A stretch of DNA of 64,000 nt from Anagrus nilaparvatae (taxonomy: Eukaryota; Arthropoda; Insecta; Hymenoptera; Mymaridae): assembly GCA_022575985.1 (NCBI GenBank), contig JAKSXM010000002.1, forward strand, positions 20,075,001-20,139,000, in the 5' to 3' direction. The notes below the pieces were generated by a model. It saw only the letters and a program-made list of their open reading frames with translations, searched no databases and was not told the DNA's origin. The position numbers were made by a program, and so were the translations under genes. Position 1 is the stretch's first letter; every line of letters starts with the position of its first letter. This document shows positions 13,293 to 25,200 of this stretch, piece by piece.

Positions 13293-14437
13293 CACTATTT
13301 TTTGCCCACCTAGGCGTAGAACAAGTTCAGAAAATTCTTTAAACACGAGTTTTACGCCCGGGAGGGCAAAAAAAAAGTTTATTCCTTAGTAATAGTAAAA
13401 AAAAAATTTGAAATTAATATTTATTAACAAAAAAATTATTTTTAAACTTTAAAGGCCTTTTTCTCGAAAACATACAAACGGCGCTTACCGACTTTTTCTC
13501 TGTCGTCACAGATAGATATACTTAATAGATAGGTTTAAAAACCCAATTTGATAATTTGGAGCCTTATGATGAAATACGAGACAACTACAGAATATTTTCA
13601 ATGAGAAAATATTATACATGCAGTCTTTAAGCCATTAAATAACCTAAAATCGTCAAACAAAAAAAAACCATAAAAACCATAAAAACCGACAAAATTTGGT
13701 TTTTTTGAAATTTTGTCGTTGCCCAAGGCTCAAATTTGGCCTAACAGAGCTCGCTGTGAATGTTTTTGATAGGCAAAAAAGATATAAATTTTCCTGAGAG
13801 GTAATTTTTTAAGACCTTGCATAGCTATTTTGGTACTAAGGAATGAGAGATACGAATTTTTTAGAAAAAAAAATTGAAAAAAACTCGTTTTAGCCCCTCC
13901 TGACCTATTAATGGTAGCTGGAAAAAAAAATTTTTTCTGGTACAAATTTCCCCCTAATATTACGGGATGCTCTTTAAGGGTTAAGTGGCAATTTTTTGTA
14001 TACAGGATTCTAAAATTCGTGATCAGCGACCCAAAAAACCTATACGGACCAAATCTTGGACACTCGAATACTGAATACATCAAGAGCAACTTTTTTTGGG
14101 GCAGATTTTGCTAATTTTAGGGTGAAGTCTCTTAAATATACTACACCGAAATTCGTGATTAGCTAACCAAAAAATCTATTCTAGACCAAATCTGGAGAGG
14201 CTCATTAATAGTTACAACCTCTCCACCCCCCTTCCTTCGTTTGACTGAAGAAGTATAAAGTATACATTTTTAATTAATTTCATTAAATTTAGAAAACCAA
14301 TTGAAGAAAATGATTCAACAACAAGTGAATGGCTGCCAGTAACCGATGGAACTCTCCTTAGATATTATAATATCAGTGAAAATCAAAAAATGGAAACAGT
14401 ACTAAATATGAATCAAAATTTTTTCATGAATAAATAA

Positions 14438-15746
14438 AGTGCTGCTAATGGTTGAAATATTTTTAGTTATTTTTTTAAATTTAAGGTTAAAAATTTTATT
14501 TTTTACTATTTTTATTCTTGGTTATCCAAAAATTCGTTCGTTGTATTTTTTGACAGTAAGTTGAAGTGTTTAAATGAGCTACGTAACTTTGTGCATATTA
14601 TTTTTTTTGTAAACTTCACTTAATTTTACTTGATAATCAATTCATTGGTCCCTCAAAAATAAAGAACTGAGATTTTGATTAAAAATGTCCAGTAGTTTGT
14701 ATTTCAATCAAAGTAAATTTTATTGAAATTTTGATGTTAAAAATTTTAAGAAAAAAAAATGTTTTGATTCACTGTGCTTAAAACTCATTTTTGCGCACTG
14801 CTTCAAAAATTTGAAAAATCGTTAAGCCCATTTTGTAAGCCCTTTTTTCATAAGTATCCAATAATGCATGTTTGAAAAATCTGAATTAAGCTTTTTTTTT
14901 AATTTGGCCATTTAGCACCTAATTTTTTTCTAAGAGCAAAGTTATTGGAAATTCTTTATTAGTCAATTACTTGTATCTGATATATATCTAAAAATTTGAA
15001 AACTTTTGAAATTTTTGTTTATCATTTTGATTTAATATATTTGAATTTTTCTGTGAAAGTTGGAACGACATCATTCAATTTAACAAAATAGTATTTTACG
15101 ACGAACTCAGTTTCCCAATCAATCCCGACACCTTGGAGACCTGCTGTGGATATGGGTACGACCTGGCGAGGTAACTCTGCGGCCCTCTCCTAGATTTTCA
15201 AGGTTCGGATCAGTGATGTAATAACTATATTTTAAACAAGGGATAAAATATTGGTTTTGACTTTGCATGCAGTTGTATACACGAGCGAGTGCAGAAAGTA
15301 TGCAGAAGACGAGCGCCATATTTTGACCCGTGATTTTTTGGTAGTACTTTCAGAAAAAAAAACTTTGGGGCAGTTTTGAAGACCCGACGATACAAATCAC
15401 CCTCACTTTATTTAAATCTACCCACATATATAATATGAGAAATTCCACTAAAAGATTGCGCTTAAAAGCTCAACCTTTTGAAAAAAAAAATTGAAGGCAC
15501 ACCTTGCTAATATGTTTTTTTGTGTTCTTTAGATCATATATTATATAGTCACAAAAAAGCAATGAACAGAAAAAATTTTGCGTGTACAATAGTTTTTTTT
15601 GAGTTGGAAGGTTCAAAATCACGTATTTTCGATATTTTTTTTAATTAATTAAAATCATTATAAATGATAAATTTATGTACTCATAAATTACCAAAAAGTC
15701 TTAAAGCAGCTCAAAAGTTAACAGTTAAAAACTTTTTTCAAGTACA
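14438..15746. other. A+T-rich intergenic DNA, no gene seen
   Basis: This is the 3' flank of the carboxylesterase relic; AATAAA overlaps its stop codon at 14431-14437. The segment at 15119-15340 is GC-richer and shares the TTGGTTTTGAC..GCATGCA motif with about 12410-12440 in inverted relation, so it is probably repeat-derived. Confidence 0.4.
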
Positions 15747-16358
15747 GTTACCATGAACTCGAATATCATGACGTATCCTGAAGGATATTTTTCACGTCAA
15801 AGGGTTAAAAAAATATTGCATAAAAAATATTCATTTGCTTCGTAAACAAATATAAATTATTCTTCTTAAAACCATCAATTTTTATAGATTAATTGGGTTT
15901 ATTAAATCTGAAGCAAAAAAAAAATTCGTTCGCCGTAACCCGAATTTTTTTTTCAGTGTAAAATGATGAAATTTCTAAAAATATTTAGTTTGCGTTTTAT
16001 TTCAAAATGAATAATTTTAGATAAGAAATTATTTAAATTTTCTTATAAAATTAATTCTTGAAAAGAATTATTTTTAATAAGAAATTTAACGCACATAACG
16101 GAACAAACAAAATATTAATCTTTAATTTAAAAAAAAATTTTTTCTAATACCTAAATGATAATTACGACTTTATTATTTATTTAAAAACAAAGACAAATAA
16201 ATTTTGTTAAAAGATAGATTTTCTTTTGTAAAATAAAATTTTTATTTTAATCCTTAATCCTATCTGTAAATTTTTTTATTACTCTAATCTGCTTATTTTT
16301 TTTTTTAATTACTAAATTTTTTCATGAAAATTGTTTGTCGCGACATTGTCTACAATAT
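15747..16358 (+). repeat. Dispersed repeat, copy 2
   Basis: This is the second copy of the 394-975 repeat, in the same orientation, with the same order of shared blocks and a few indels. It ends at the same TCGCGACA..TACAATA sequence. It is non-coding. Confidence 0.75.
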
Positions 16359-16609
16359 ATAGGTTTTTTGGGTAGCTGAACACGAAAATCGGGGTCATTT
16401 AGTAAAGAAATGGGGGTTTCACCCTTAAATTTGCAAAAACTTCCTCCAAAAAGGGGTTTTTTTACATATTCGTACTTTGAGCGCTTATAGATTTGAACCA
16501 TTCAACGAGTTTTTATGGTCGCTGATTAAGAATTTAAACTTCTTTTTCATAAATAATCAACATTTCACCCTTAAAATAGCTAAAACTACCCCTAAAAGAG
16601 GTATTAACA

Positions 16610-17412
16610 TGGAACATGTTCATTGGATGGGGTATTTGAAAAAGTCTGGCTTGGCAGGGGGGGGGGGTCAAAAATTGACGTTTTAGGGGGGGTCAAAAAT
16701 TGACGCTTTTAGGGGGGGTCAAAAATTGACGTTTTTAGGGGGGGGTCAAATGGACTTAGAATATTTTCGATTCAAGGACTTTTGGTGCAGAAGTACCTAG
16801 AGAGCATTGGTGCAGAAGTACCTAGGGACCTATGGTGCAGAAGTCCCTAGGGACCTTTGGTGCAGAACTACCTAGGGAGCATTGGTGCAGAAGTACCTAG
16901 AGAGCATTGGTGCATAAGTCCTTAGGAATCTTTGGTGCAGAAGTCCCTAGGTAACTTTGGTGCAGAAGTATCTAGGGACCTTTGGTGCAGAACTACCTAG
17001 GGAGCATTGGTGCAGCAGTCCCTAGGTACCTATGGTGCAGAAGTTCCTAAAGACCTTTGGTGCAGAAGTACCTAGGAAACTTTGGTGCATAAGTCCCTAA
17101 AGACCTTTGGTGCAGAAGTACCTAGGAAACTTTGGTGCATAAGTCCCTAAAGACCTTCGGTGCAGAAGTACCTAGGGACCATTAATGCAGAATTTTTAAA
17201 GAATTTATTGTAAAAATTAATAAAAAATAAATTCATATTATTTAAAAATCTATAATAATTTGAAGATTTAATTAATTTTGTTCACTTTGATGTCTAAGCA
17301 GCATGATTTCTATAATAAAAATCTAAATATAAATATTTGCATATAAATATTTATATTATGAACACAATAGATACTTTATTATCCGTGTTATAAGTGAACA
17401 TGTTCCATGCTC
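16610..17412 (+). repeat. GGAACATGTTC-bounded repeat element with internal minisatellite
   Basis: The left end reads ATGGAACATGTTCATTGGATG and the right end GAACATGTTCCATGC, followed by GGTTGTGTAGTTACACAAACC. After the left end come three G-rich GGGGGGGTCAAAAATTGACG units, then GACTTAGAATATTTTCGATT, then a tandem array. The same order of blocks occurs at 22677-23015, in part at 27588-27891, and reversed at 5401-5708. It carries no ORF of note. Confidence 0.7.
16782..17192 (+). repeat. 25-bp tandem repeat array, about 16 units
   Basis: Units of about 25 bp each contain TTGGTGCAGAAGTACC followed by TAGGGACC or TAGAGAGCA. The units vary at a few positions, and alternate units tend to be more alike. 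The array abuts a related TTAGAATATTTTCGATT unit, so it may have grown from the internal repeats of the surrounding element. Confidence 0.85.
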
Positions 17413-17485
17413 GTTGGTTGTGTAGTTACACAAACCGGTTATAAATTTTTTTTCTATTTTCGTTCTTTTAGGATCCAAGATATGC

Positions 17486-17868
17486 ACATATACGTTTTTT
17501 TGGTCGCTGATCAAAAATATCGACTTCTTTTTCATAAATAATTAAAATTTTACCCCTAAATTGGCTAAAACTACCCCCGAAAAGGGGTTGTTTTTGATAT
17601 TTTCGTACTTTTAGCATCTAGGATATGTTCATATAGGTTTTTTGGGTCGCTATTCAAGAATTTCAACTTCTTTTTCATAAATACAATCAATATTTCATCA
17701 CAAAAACGGAGTCGAAATTCTTGAATATCGACCCAAAAAACCTATATCGGCATAGCAAAATTACTCCTTTTAGGGGTAGTTTTAGTCAATTTAGGGGTTA
17801 AATTTTAATTATTTATAAAAAAGAAGTCGAAATTCTTGATAAGTGACCCAAAAAAGCCGTATGGTGCA
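17486..17868. mobile_element. Nested foldback element
   Basis: The left arm (TTTTTTTGGTCGCTGATCAA, then CGACTTCTTTTTCATAAATAA, ACCCCTAAATTGGC and AAAAGGGGT) pairs with the right arm reading back from AAGTGACCCAAAAAAGCCG. A second inner pair (17620-17690 with 17710-17750) repeats the GGTCGCT..TTC motif. It belongs to the AAAAAACCTAT repeat family listed at 9353. Confidence 0.65.
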
Positions 17869-19295
17869 AATCTTAACGCTCAATTTGCTCCGGTTTGCGT
17901 ATTCAGCGATCCAAAAAACCTATAGTAGAGCAAATCTCGTGTTCGCCAGTGAAAATACTCCCCCCCTCCCGTATTTTGACTAGAGTATTATCTACATTTT
18001 TGAAAATAATATCGGCGAAATCCTATTTTTATTAAAATAATATTAAAATAATCTTATTTTTTGTCGAAAATCTATTCATGAATTTAGATTTTTTTTAATG
18101 TTTTTTCAAGTAGAAAACATTAAACGAAAAATCAATTTCATTGTTTTTGAAAATTGAATTATTAAAATTAAAATTATAAAAAGATATTATTTGATCGAAT
18201 AAAACATGCTACATATACTGTACTGGATAAAAAATAATTTTATGTGCATATTAAGCATTTTCTATTTCAGATTAATTATTAAAATTTATCTAAAATAGTT
18301 GGGAATTTTTAATGATTTATCATAAAAACTCACAACTGCACTATATAAATTTTAAAGATGACCAGATTCAATATCGACTTTAAATCTGATGTTGAAAGGA
18401 TATAGCAAAATTATCTTTAAAATAAAAATTTTTTAACAAAAGATTTTTATATTAATTAAAAAATATTGTTTTAATTCTTTTATTATTAATTTATACATTT
18501 ATGATAAATAATTACATAAACATAGTTTTCCTTTGAAAAATTTAAAATTTTCAAACTATACTAAATAAATGGCATAACCTATAAAAAATTATCTTACAAA
18601 ATAATAAAAATAAAATGTTTTAAATATTACTGTCCATGATATTACTCATAAAACATGAATTCAAATAATTGCTAAAATTAATATACATAATTATAATTAA
18701 ACTGAATCTTTGATAACACCAGACTTCAACTAATCAATATTTTATACTAAACTTCATAAAATTATTTAGTTACATAAATTTTAAATTTTCTAATTATATT
18801 CTTTAAAAATACTTCAAACCTTTTTATTAATTTTTTTTAAAAGACATTTAAAACTATTTATCTTTAATATTCCAATTTACTGCTAGATACTGTGCAGATT
18901 CTAGAACATATACCTATATAGGTGTAAGAATTTTTATTTTAAAATCAAATAAAAAAGATATGCATTACTTAATCTTTAAAAACTTAAATAATTAGATTCA
19001 TATTTGCTAAAACTCATAATTTTTTGTAAACTGAATCATATAAATACAAAACTATTTTCATTTTAATATAAAATTTTTTCTTTTAAGTTATTGTTGCTAA
19101 TGATTATCTCTTATTACATAATCTAGTATAATTTTCTTATTAAACCCTTTTCTATCTTATAAATTTTTTAACAGAGTATACACAAGGAACACAAGATTAA
19201 AAAAATTTAATTAGATCTAGAAAGATATTAATATTAAAGAAAGCGAAGTTTTCTAATTTAATTTCTTCCAGCTAAAACATTAATATAAATAATAA
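17869..19295. other. A+T-rich 3' flank of MBDL-1, no gene seen
   Basis: Beyond a last copy of the CAGCGATCCAAAAAACCTATAG motif near 17900 the sequence is plain A+T-rich. It is the downstream side of MBDL-1 (read on the minus strand). No exon or RNA gene was recognised. Confidence 0.45.
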
Positions 19296-22200
19296 TTATT
19301 TTTTATTATAATCTTCTACAGCTGAATCTAAAAGTTTGGCTAATTCATAGTCTTCTTTTCGACTATTTTTGAGATCTTCTATTAATAATTGGTGATATTT
19401 TTTATAATCCGATAATTCTTTCTTCAAGGAGTTAATTTCTTTTTCACGCCTTTCAAATAAATTAAATATTATTGATTAAAAAAAGAAAAGAGATTAGTAA
19501 TTTATAATTTAATAATGTTAAAAAATTTTTTTACTTCTTTAGTGTTTCCGTAAGGTTTTCTTTTAAAGTTTGATTTTCTGATTTTAGGGATGTATTCAGT
19601 TCTTTTAAATTAATATTTTCGGTCTTAAATTTGTTTAAGATATCTAATAGTTTATAAGCTGAATTCAACTTCGATGTTTGATTATGGTTATCTGTAGGAC
19701 ACGTTTTATAATTTTGAAATATGTAAATAATAAATATTTTTGGATAAATTAATTATTTTTCGACCTATTAGTTTATAAAAATAATTATAAAAAGAAATAC
19801 TTACTTTCATAGGTAGATGATTCATCTTCAGTTAAGTCCAATGTTATGACATTAGGTGGATTGTTGACTATGGGTGTTGATGAAATTGGAGCTGGGCTTT
19901 GGTTACATTCTGAATTTCTATAAAATTTTAACAAAAAAACAGAAATTTAAGAATTTTACTTTAAGTAAACTTTAATTTCAAATATAATTACAGGAAAAAC
20001 TTTTTTTTTTAAATTGTAATAAAACGTAATTGACTTAAGAAAATTAAATTTTAATTTCAATATACTAAACATTATTACTATATAAATAATTATTTCTATA
20101 CTTACTCCAATGAAAGCTCTGATGGAATTTTCACTGCATTAGTATTTGAGTTTTGCAATTCACTGTTTTGCATTATTTCCACATCGTCATTTTGAAGTTG
20201 CTGTAATCCTTCGGATGCAGGATCAGCCAAAGATTTGCTTTTTTCATGTTCGTTACATTCTAAATTTCTGGAACATAAAATTAAAAATATTTTGGCCACA
20301 GATAGACTAAAATGAGTATAAGATATATAAGAAATATTTTCTACTTAAATAATTTAATAAATTTAAATAAACTCGCTTATAATTAATAAAAAACTTAAAA
20401 ATCCCAGAAGTAAACTATTCAGAAAAAACAATTTATGCCAATATATTATCCTATCCTAAAAAGTACATGTCTTCGATACAGTAACTATGTACATTGTTAT
20501 AGCTAAAAACCTCTCCTGATTGGTTATTGCTCAAATGTTTTTATTTTAAATTTGAAAATTTATTTATAATTTTATGAAGTTAGGTTATAGCATGAATATT
20601 GTGATAAAAACAAAATTTTAAATATAAAACCTCAAAATTTTTAGTCATATATGTTTTATTATAAATACCAAAAATAATTTTTAAACGTTTTAAACGTTTT
20701 AATAATAAAACTTTTTTTTTATACAAAAAATGTGCGGTTAATCAAAAATAGCTAAAAAATCAGATCCTTCTAAATTTATTATACCAAATAAAATAGTTTC
20801 TATAAAATATAAAAATTAAATTAGGTACTTATATGTTTATTTATAGGGCACTTTAAAAAACCGTTTTTAAATAGAATTAATAAGTCACCAAGTTATCGGT
20901 ACTATAGGTTATGATACTCGAAAGATAAATAATTAATAATAATTAATAATTAATTAATTATTTATCTTTCAATAGCTTAATTGGTTTAAAATGTATTCCA
21001 CGAACAAAAAGAAAAAATAAGTAATGTTTTAACCTTAACTTCTATGGTTTTAACAAATTTCCTAAAATTAGAACTCTCGTAGAAAAAGAAAGGGAGATTA
21101 TTTTTGTATTTTTTGTCTGTAAAAAAGATAAGACTAAAATTTTCAAAATTTCAGGTATCGGATAAGAAAAACCGAGTTATAATAAAATTTTTGGAATTTA
21201 AAGCTTTAATAAAAAAAATTAGGAATAGAAAAAGGGTAGCTTTCGTACTTTTTAAGGCTAAAATTTTGTTTTAATTGTAACAAGATCCCCAAAAATACAC
21301 ACAATACGGACTTTTTTAAAAATCGGTTTTTTAGCATCTGAGCGTCTCAAAATGCACTTACATACAAACAAATCTTTAATAAAAATTTGTTTACCCCTTC
21401 CAGGAACCAGTAAATTATTTCGAGGTTTAGAATATTTTTTACTTGAGCATGTATGAGTAATTTTTATTCGAAAATTTTCGGGGTCAACCTCTCTAATTTG
21501 ATAAGATAGATTATACCTACAAAAATGTAGATAAATTGTGGAAAGAAAAATGACCTAAATGGATTTCCGGTTGTAAAATTAGATCTTTTATAGGTAAAAA
21601 TTATTTTTGTTGGATAGAAATTCTGAAAAAGCAAAAAATGTCTATTTATTAAACGTGTAAAAAAATATAGGTCTATTTAACTTTCCATGACGGTGTGAAA
21701 CAAGCATCGAATAATTGAACCCTGTGTTTTATACCGAAAGTAATGGGTAATGGGCATGTTAGGCAATGGAAAAAAATAGGTGATTGTTTAAGAGATTCAT
21801 GAAAGCTAAATGAATAAAAATAGGTTTTTGAACTAAGACTAAGATTTTGTGGTTCATAAACACCTGTAGGGTAAAAGTAGAAAGGCAGTTTCATGAATGA
21901 TAAAACAAGTAAATGTAGCTTTTTAAAGATACATATAACTAGCTAAAATTAATAAAATCAGTACCAAAGAGTAAAAATTACTATTTTTTTGTGAGAATAT
22001 TAAAATTCTTAGAATAAAAATTAATTATCTTTCATAGACTTCTCTGATCACTGTGAAGTAGCTCTTTTACTGATCAAGTAAATTTTATTTACTGGAGAAA
22101 GCTACTTTTTCTGAATATACTAATTTCGTTTAACTACTCTTATACACTTTTTTTTCAACAATATTCGAATATTCATCGTCTTTTAGACAAAATATAAAAT

Positions 22201-25200
22201 ATTACTAAAAAACAAAACTTTTTTTTATACACTTTTTTTTGCATATTTATTTGCATATACATTCATTTTTAATACGCTAGAAAAAATATTACATATTTAT
22301 TTCTGATTATTTGTTTCGGTATCTATATTATTATTCTCGTCTATTAATAAATTATCATCTTCTTCTTTAACATTATTTTCCGACATTTTATTTTTTAAAC
22401 AAAAACACGCTCATGCGTTCTATACAACGGCCAAGTTACAACTAAATTTTATTCGGTTTTTCATCGAACTTTGATCATGCGCAGTCTCTACTATTACGAT
22501 AATACTTTTATACGTACGAGTAGACTCTATATCGTAAGAGTAGAAGCCCTCTTGCGATAAAGGACCTTTATTTCATATACTACGGACCGTCTATAAACGA
22601 TACATATTCGAATAGCGTTGTAAAAAATATATATCGTCACTCGTGACGATGTATACTATATCACAACAATTTATTAACATGGAACATGTTCATTGGATGA
22701 AGTATTTGAAAAAGTCCGGCTCGGCAGGAGGGGTCGAAATATTGATGTTTTTAGGGAGAGGGGTGAAATGGACTTAGAATATTTTCGATTTAGGGACTTA
22801 GAATAATTTGAAGCGGGAGTCAGGGCCTGATCAGGCTCTGATAAGAACAAGGCCTTAGAATACTTTAGGTTTATAGACTAAGGCTAATTTGTATTTCGGG
22901 ATTTATTGTAATTTTTGTTTTAGGACTTATAATAATTAGGGAGTATACGTTAAGACTGTTATAAGAGAACATGTTCCATGATCGTTGGTTGTGTGAGAAC
23001 ACAAACCAGTTGTTAGTTTTTAAATATAAATAACAAAAAAATAAATTAAAAACAACTATATGAGGGATTCCACGCCAATTGGGCCCAAGTTGAAATGAAG
23101 GGTCTCAGAAATGGGTCCAAACTATTTTTTCCCAAAAGTGCAACTAATGATAAGTTTCCATACCAATTTTTAGTTCAAATGGTTTAAGCGATTAAATATG
23201 TTTTTTGTGTGCAAAAGTTCATTTAAAAGAATCCAATTTCAAACAATTATAAATTATTTTTTGGACAAAAATTAATTAGTTTTATATTTTTTACTAGGTA
23301 AATGAAATTATTAAACATAATAATTAAATGTCATCGCAAAAAATTAGGGTCATTTATTAAATTAGAATTTATCATTTAAAATATTTTATCTGTTTTCAAA
23401 TAATAAGTTAAAATATTTTTAATAAATAATTGTTTGATAATGAATAAAAGGCAGTCATTCTCTGCGCAAAGCGCAGTTGTTTCTAGTTTTACTAAAAATA
23501 ACTTAAGACAAATAATCATCTTTAAAATATTAAAATTTACATTTTATTATTAAGCAAAAGTGAAAATTAAAAAAAAAAAAGTAAACTGACACTTACTTTT
23601 CCAAAATATCTTCAGCACAAGGTGCTACATTTTTGGCGGTGTTGTTTTGCTCATCGAAGTCATCTTTTCTAAAACTTTGCTGCATCTCAGTATTTGTATT
23701 CATTGTTGATTTTGTATTTTGTGAAATAAACAGGTTTGTAATTATTAAATTTAAATAAATAATTAAAATAATTATTTAATTATTTTCGCATTTTTTTAAT
23801 AATAAATAATAAATAATAAATAATTTTATCAATAATAAATAGTGAGTTACTTTGGTTTCTTATGAAATGTTTTTTTTTTTACATTTTGAATACTAAATTA
23901 GCTTCTTAAAAATAAATTTATTTTATGAAAATATATAAACATAATGATTTCATTACCTAAATTAGAAGTTTCATTGTGACAAGCTTCTGCATTGATTGGT
24001 CCAGTAGTAAGGGGACTATAGGCTGGCGAAATCCTGCAATTTTCAATAAGCTGATCACATTCTGAATTTCTATTAAAAAAGAAGAAAATTTTCAAGTTTA
24101 AAAGAATTATTATTCAATATAATATTCATAAAATTTTGGTCAACAAGAGACATTGGTAGGTGAAATAAGTATTAGATACAAAAAAAAAAGAGATATTATA
24201 AATTTAGATATTAATGAGATATAATAATTTGTAAAAAAAGAAAATTTTTAAGACAAAAAGAAAATACGTAAAACTAACAGGCTTTAAAGAGTTTCAAAAA
24301 TAACTGTAGGAAAATTTTTAAATTGAAAATTAAGAAATTTGATAATTTTTATTTAAATCTAGATACCTATATCTATTATATTCTAATTGTCTAAACAGAA
24401 AGGGAATAAATCAAATTTATAAATTTCGAACTTGTTTTAAAGTGTTAATTTTCAGACTTTGTCTTAAAATTCAAAAATTTAAAATGATATTTTTCTGTAA
24501 GAGTTTTTATATTTAAAATAAATCGTCCAATTTAAATAAAAATTTAAAAAGTACGTTTATAAAATGTTATTAGGTACCTTTTCGAGCCAAGAAAAAATAT
24601 ACATTTAATAAAGCAAATAATTTTTTTTACTCACTCATCTAAAATTTCTGTTGAACATTCAATTGATTTATCAGTTACATTATTTTCCTCGAGATCTTGT
24701 TCTTTGACCAGACATATTTCCACATCACCTAAAATAATTTTTTTTTTTAGTATAGAATCTTATATTTTGGATTTATTTATAAATTTTAATCAAAACTATT
24801 AAATTGAGAAAACAGTAAATTTTATTTGATTTGTCTTTTTTTAAAAAGCTTACTGTTTGAAGAGATTGTTGTCTCATCTATATTAAATATGTCACTTTTT
24901 GTTTCTGTCAGTGTAGGAGATGGGTTTTCACTGTTTTCTGATAATGAACTTTCATCAAATTTATCAGTAGGTGTATTTTCCTTTTTATTTGTTTTTCTTT
25001 TTTTCTAAAAATTAATAAAATATTTATTATACACAATCAGGAAATAATTATGGTACTTAATTGCTTAAATAATAATTTTACTTACTACTCTCTTAACTTC
25101 TTTTGATTTTCGATACATCTCTTTATTACTGTCATCAATCCCAATAGGTACTAGTTTGAATGTAAAATTTTCCTTGGTTAATCCAGATGCTGGTAGGCCC

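Larger units (their letters stand above)
7946..14437 (+). pseudogene. Carboxylesterase 3' relic (last three exons)
   Basis: Three exons (7946-8060, 8113-8266, 14293-14437) join in phase and give the C-terminal end of a type-B carboxylesterase (serine hydrolase, ester cleavage). Family hallmarks are YLYKFSYK in the first, GVGHADEITYLF with the catalytic His region, then MIDMWTSFAKTG in the second, and EWLPVTDGTLL..YNIS in the last, ending MNK-stop. The first exon has an in-frame TAA (codon within 7972-7980, before NSSALTYLYKF). No upstream exons (oxyanion hole, GESAG nucleophile elbow) lie between it and the homeobox gene. It is therefore a truncated, stop-containing remnant, or less likely the 3' part of a gene whose start lies elsewhere. 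The last intron is about 6 kb and contains the F-box/LRR gene at 9800-11700. Confidence 0.75.

Noticed and set aside
13730..14114. Frames on both strands at 13730-14114
   Set aside because: They lie in the AAAAAACCTAT repeat family and show no family motif or splice context.
15119..15319. Minus-strand frame with Ser/Arg-rich start
   Set aside because: It falls in a GC-richer repeat-derived patch; no similarity to a known family is seen.
16782..17192. Regular 25-bp repeats as a CRISPR array
   Set aside because: There are no unique spacers between repeats, the units are directly adjacent, and the surroundings are eukaryotic.
21673..21894. Minus-strand 73-residue frame
   Set aside because: It has no start context, splice sites or family features, and lies in MBDL-1 intron 9.
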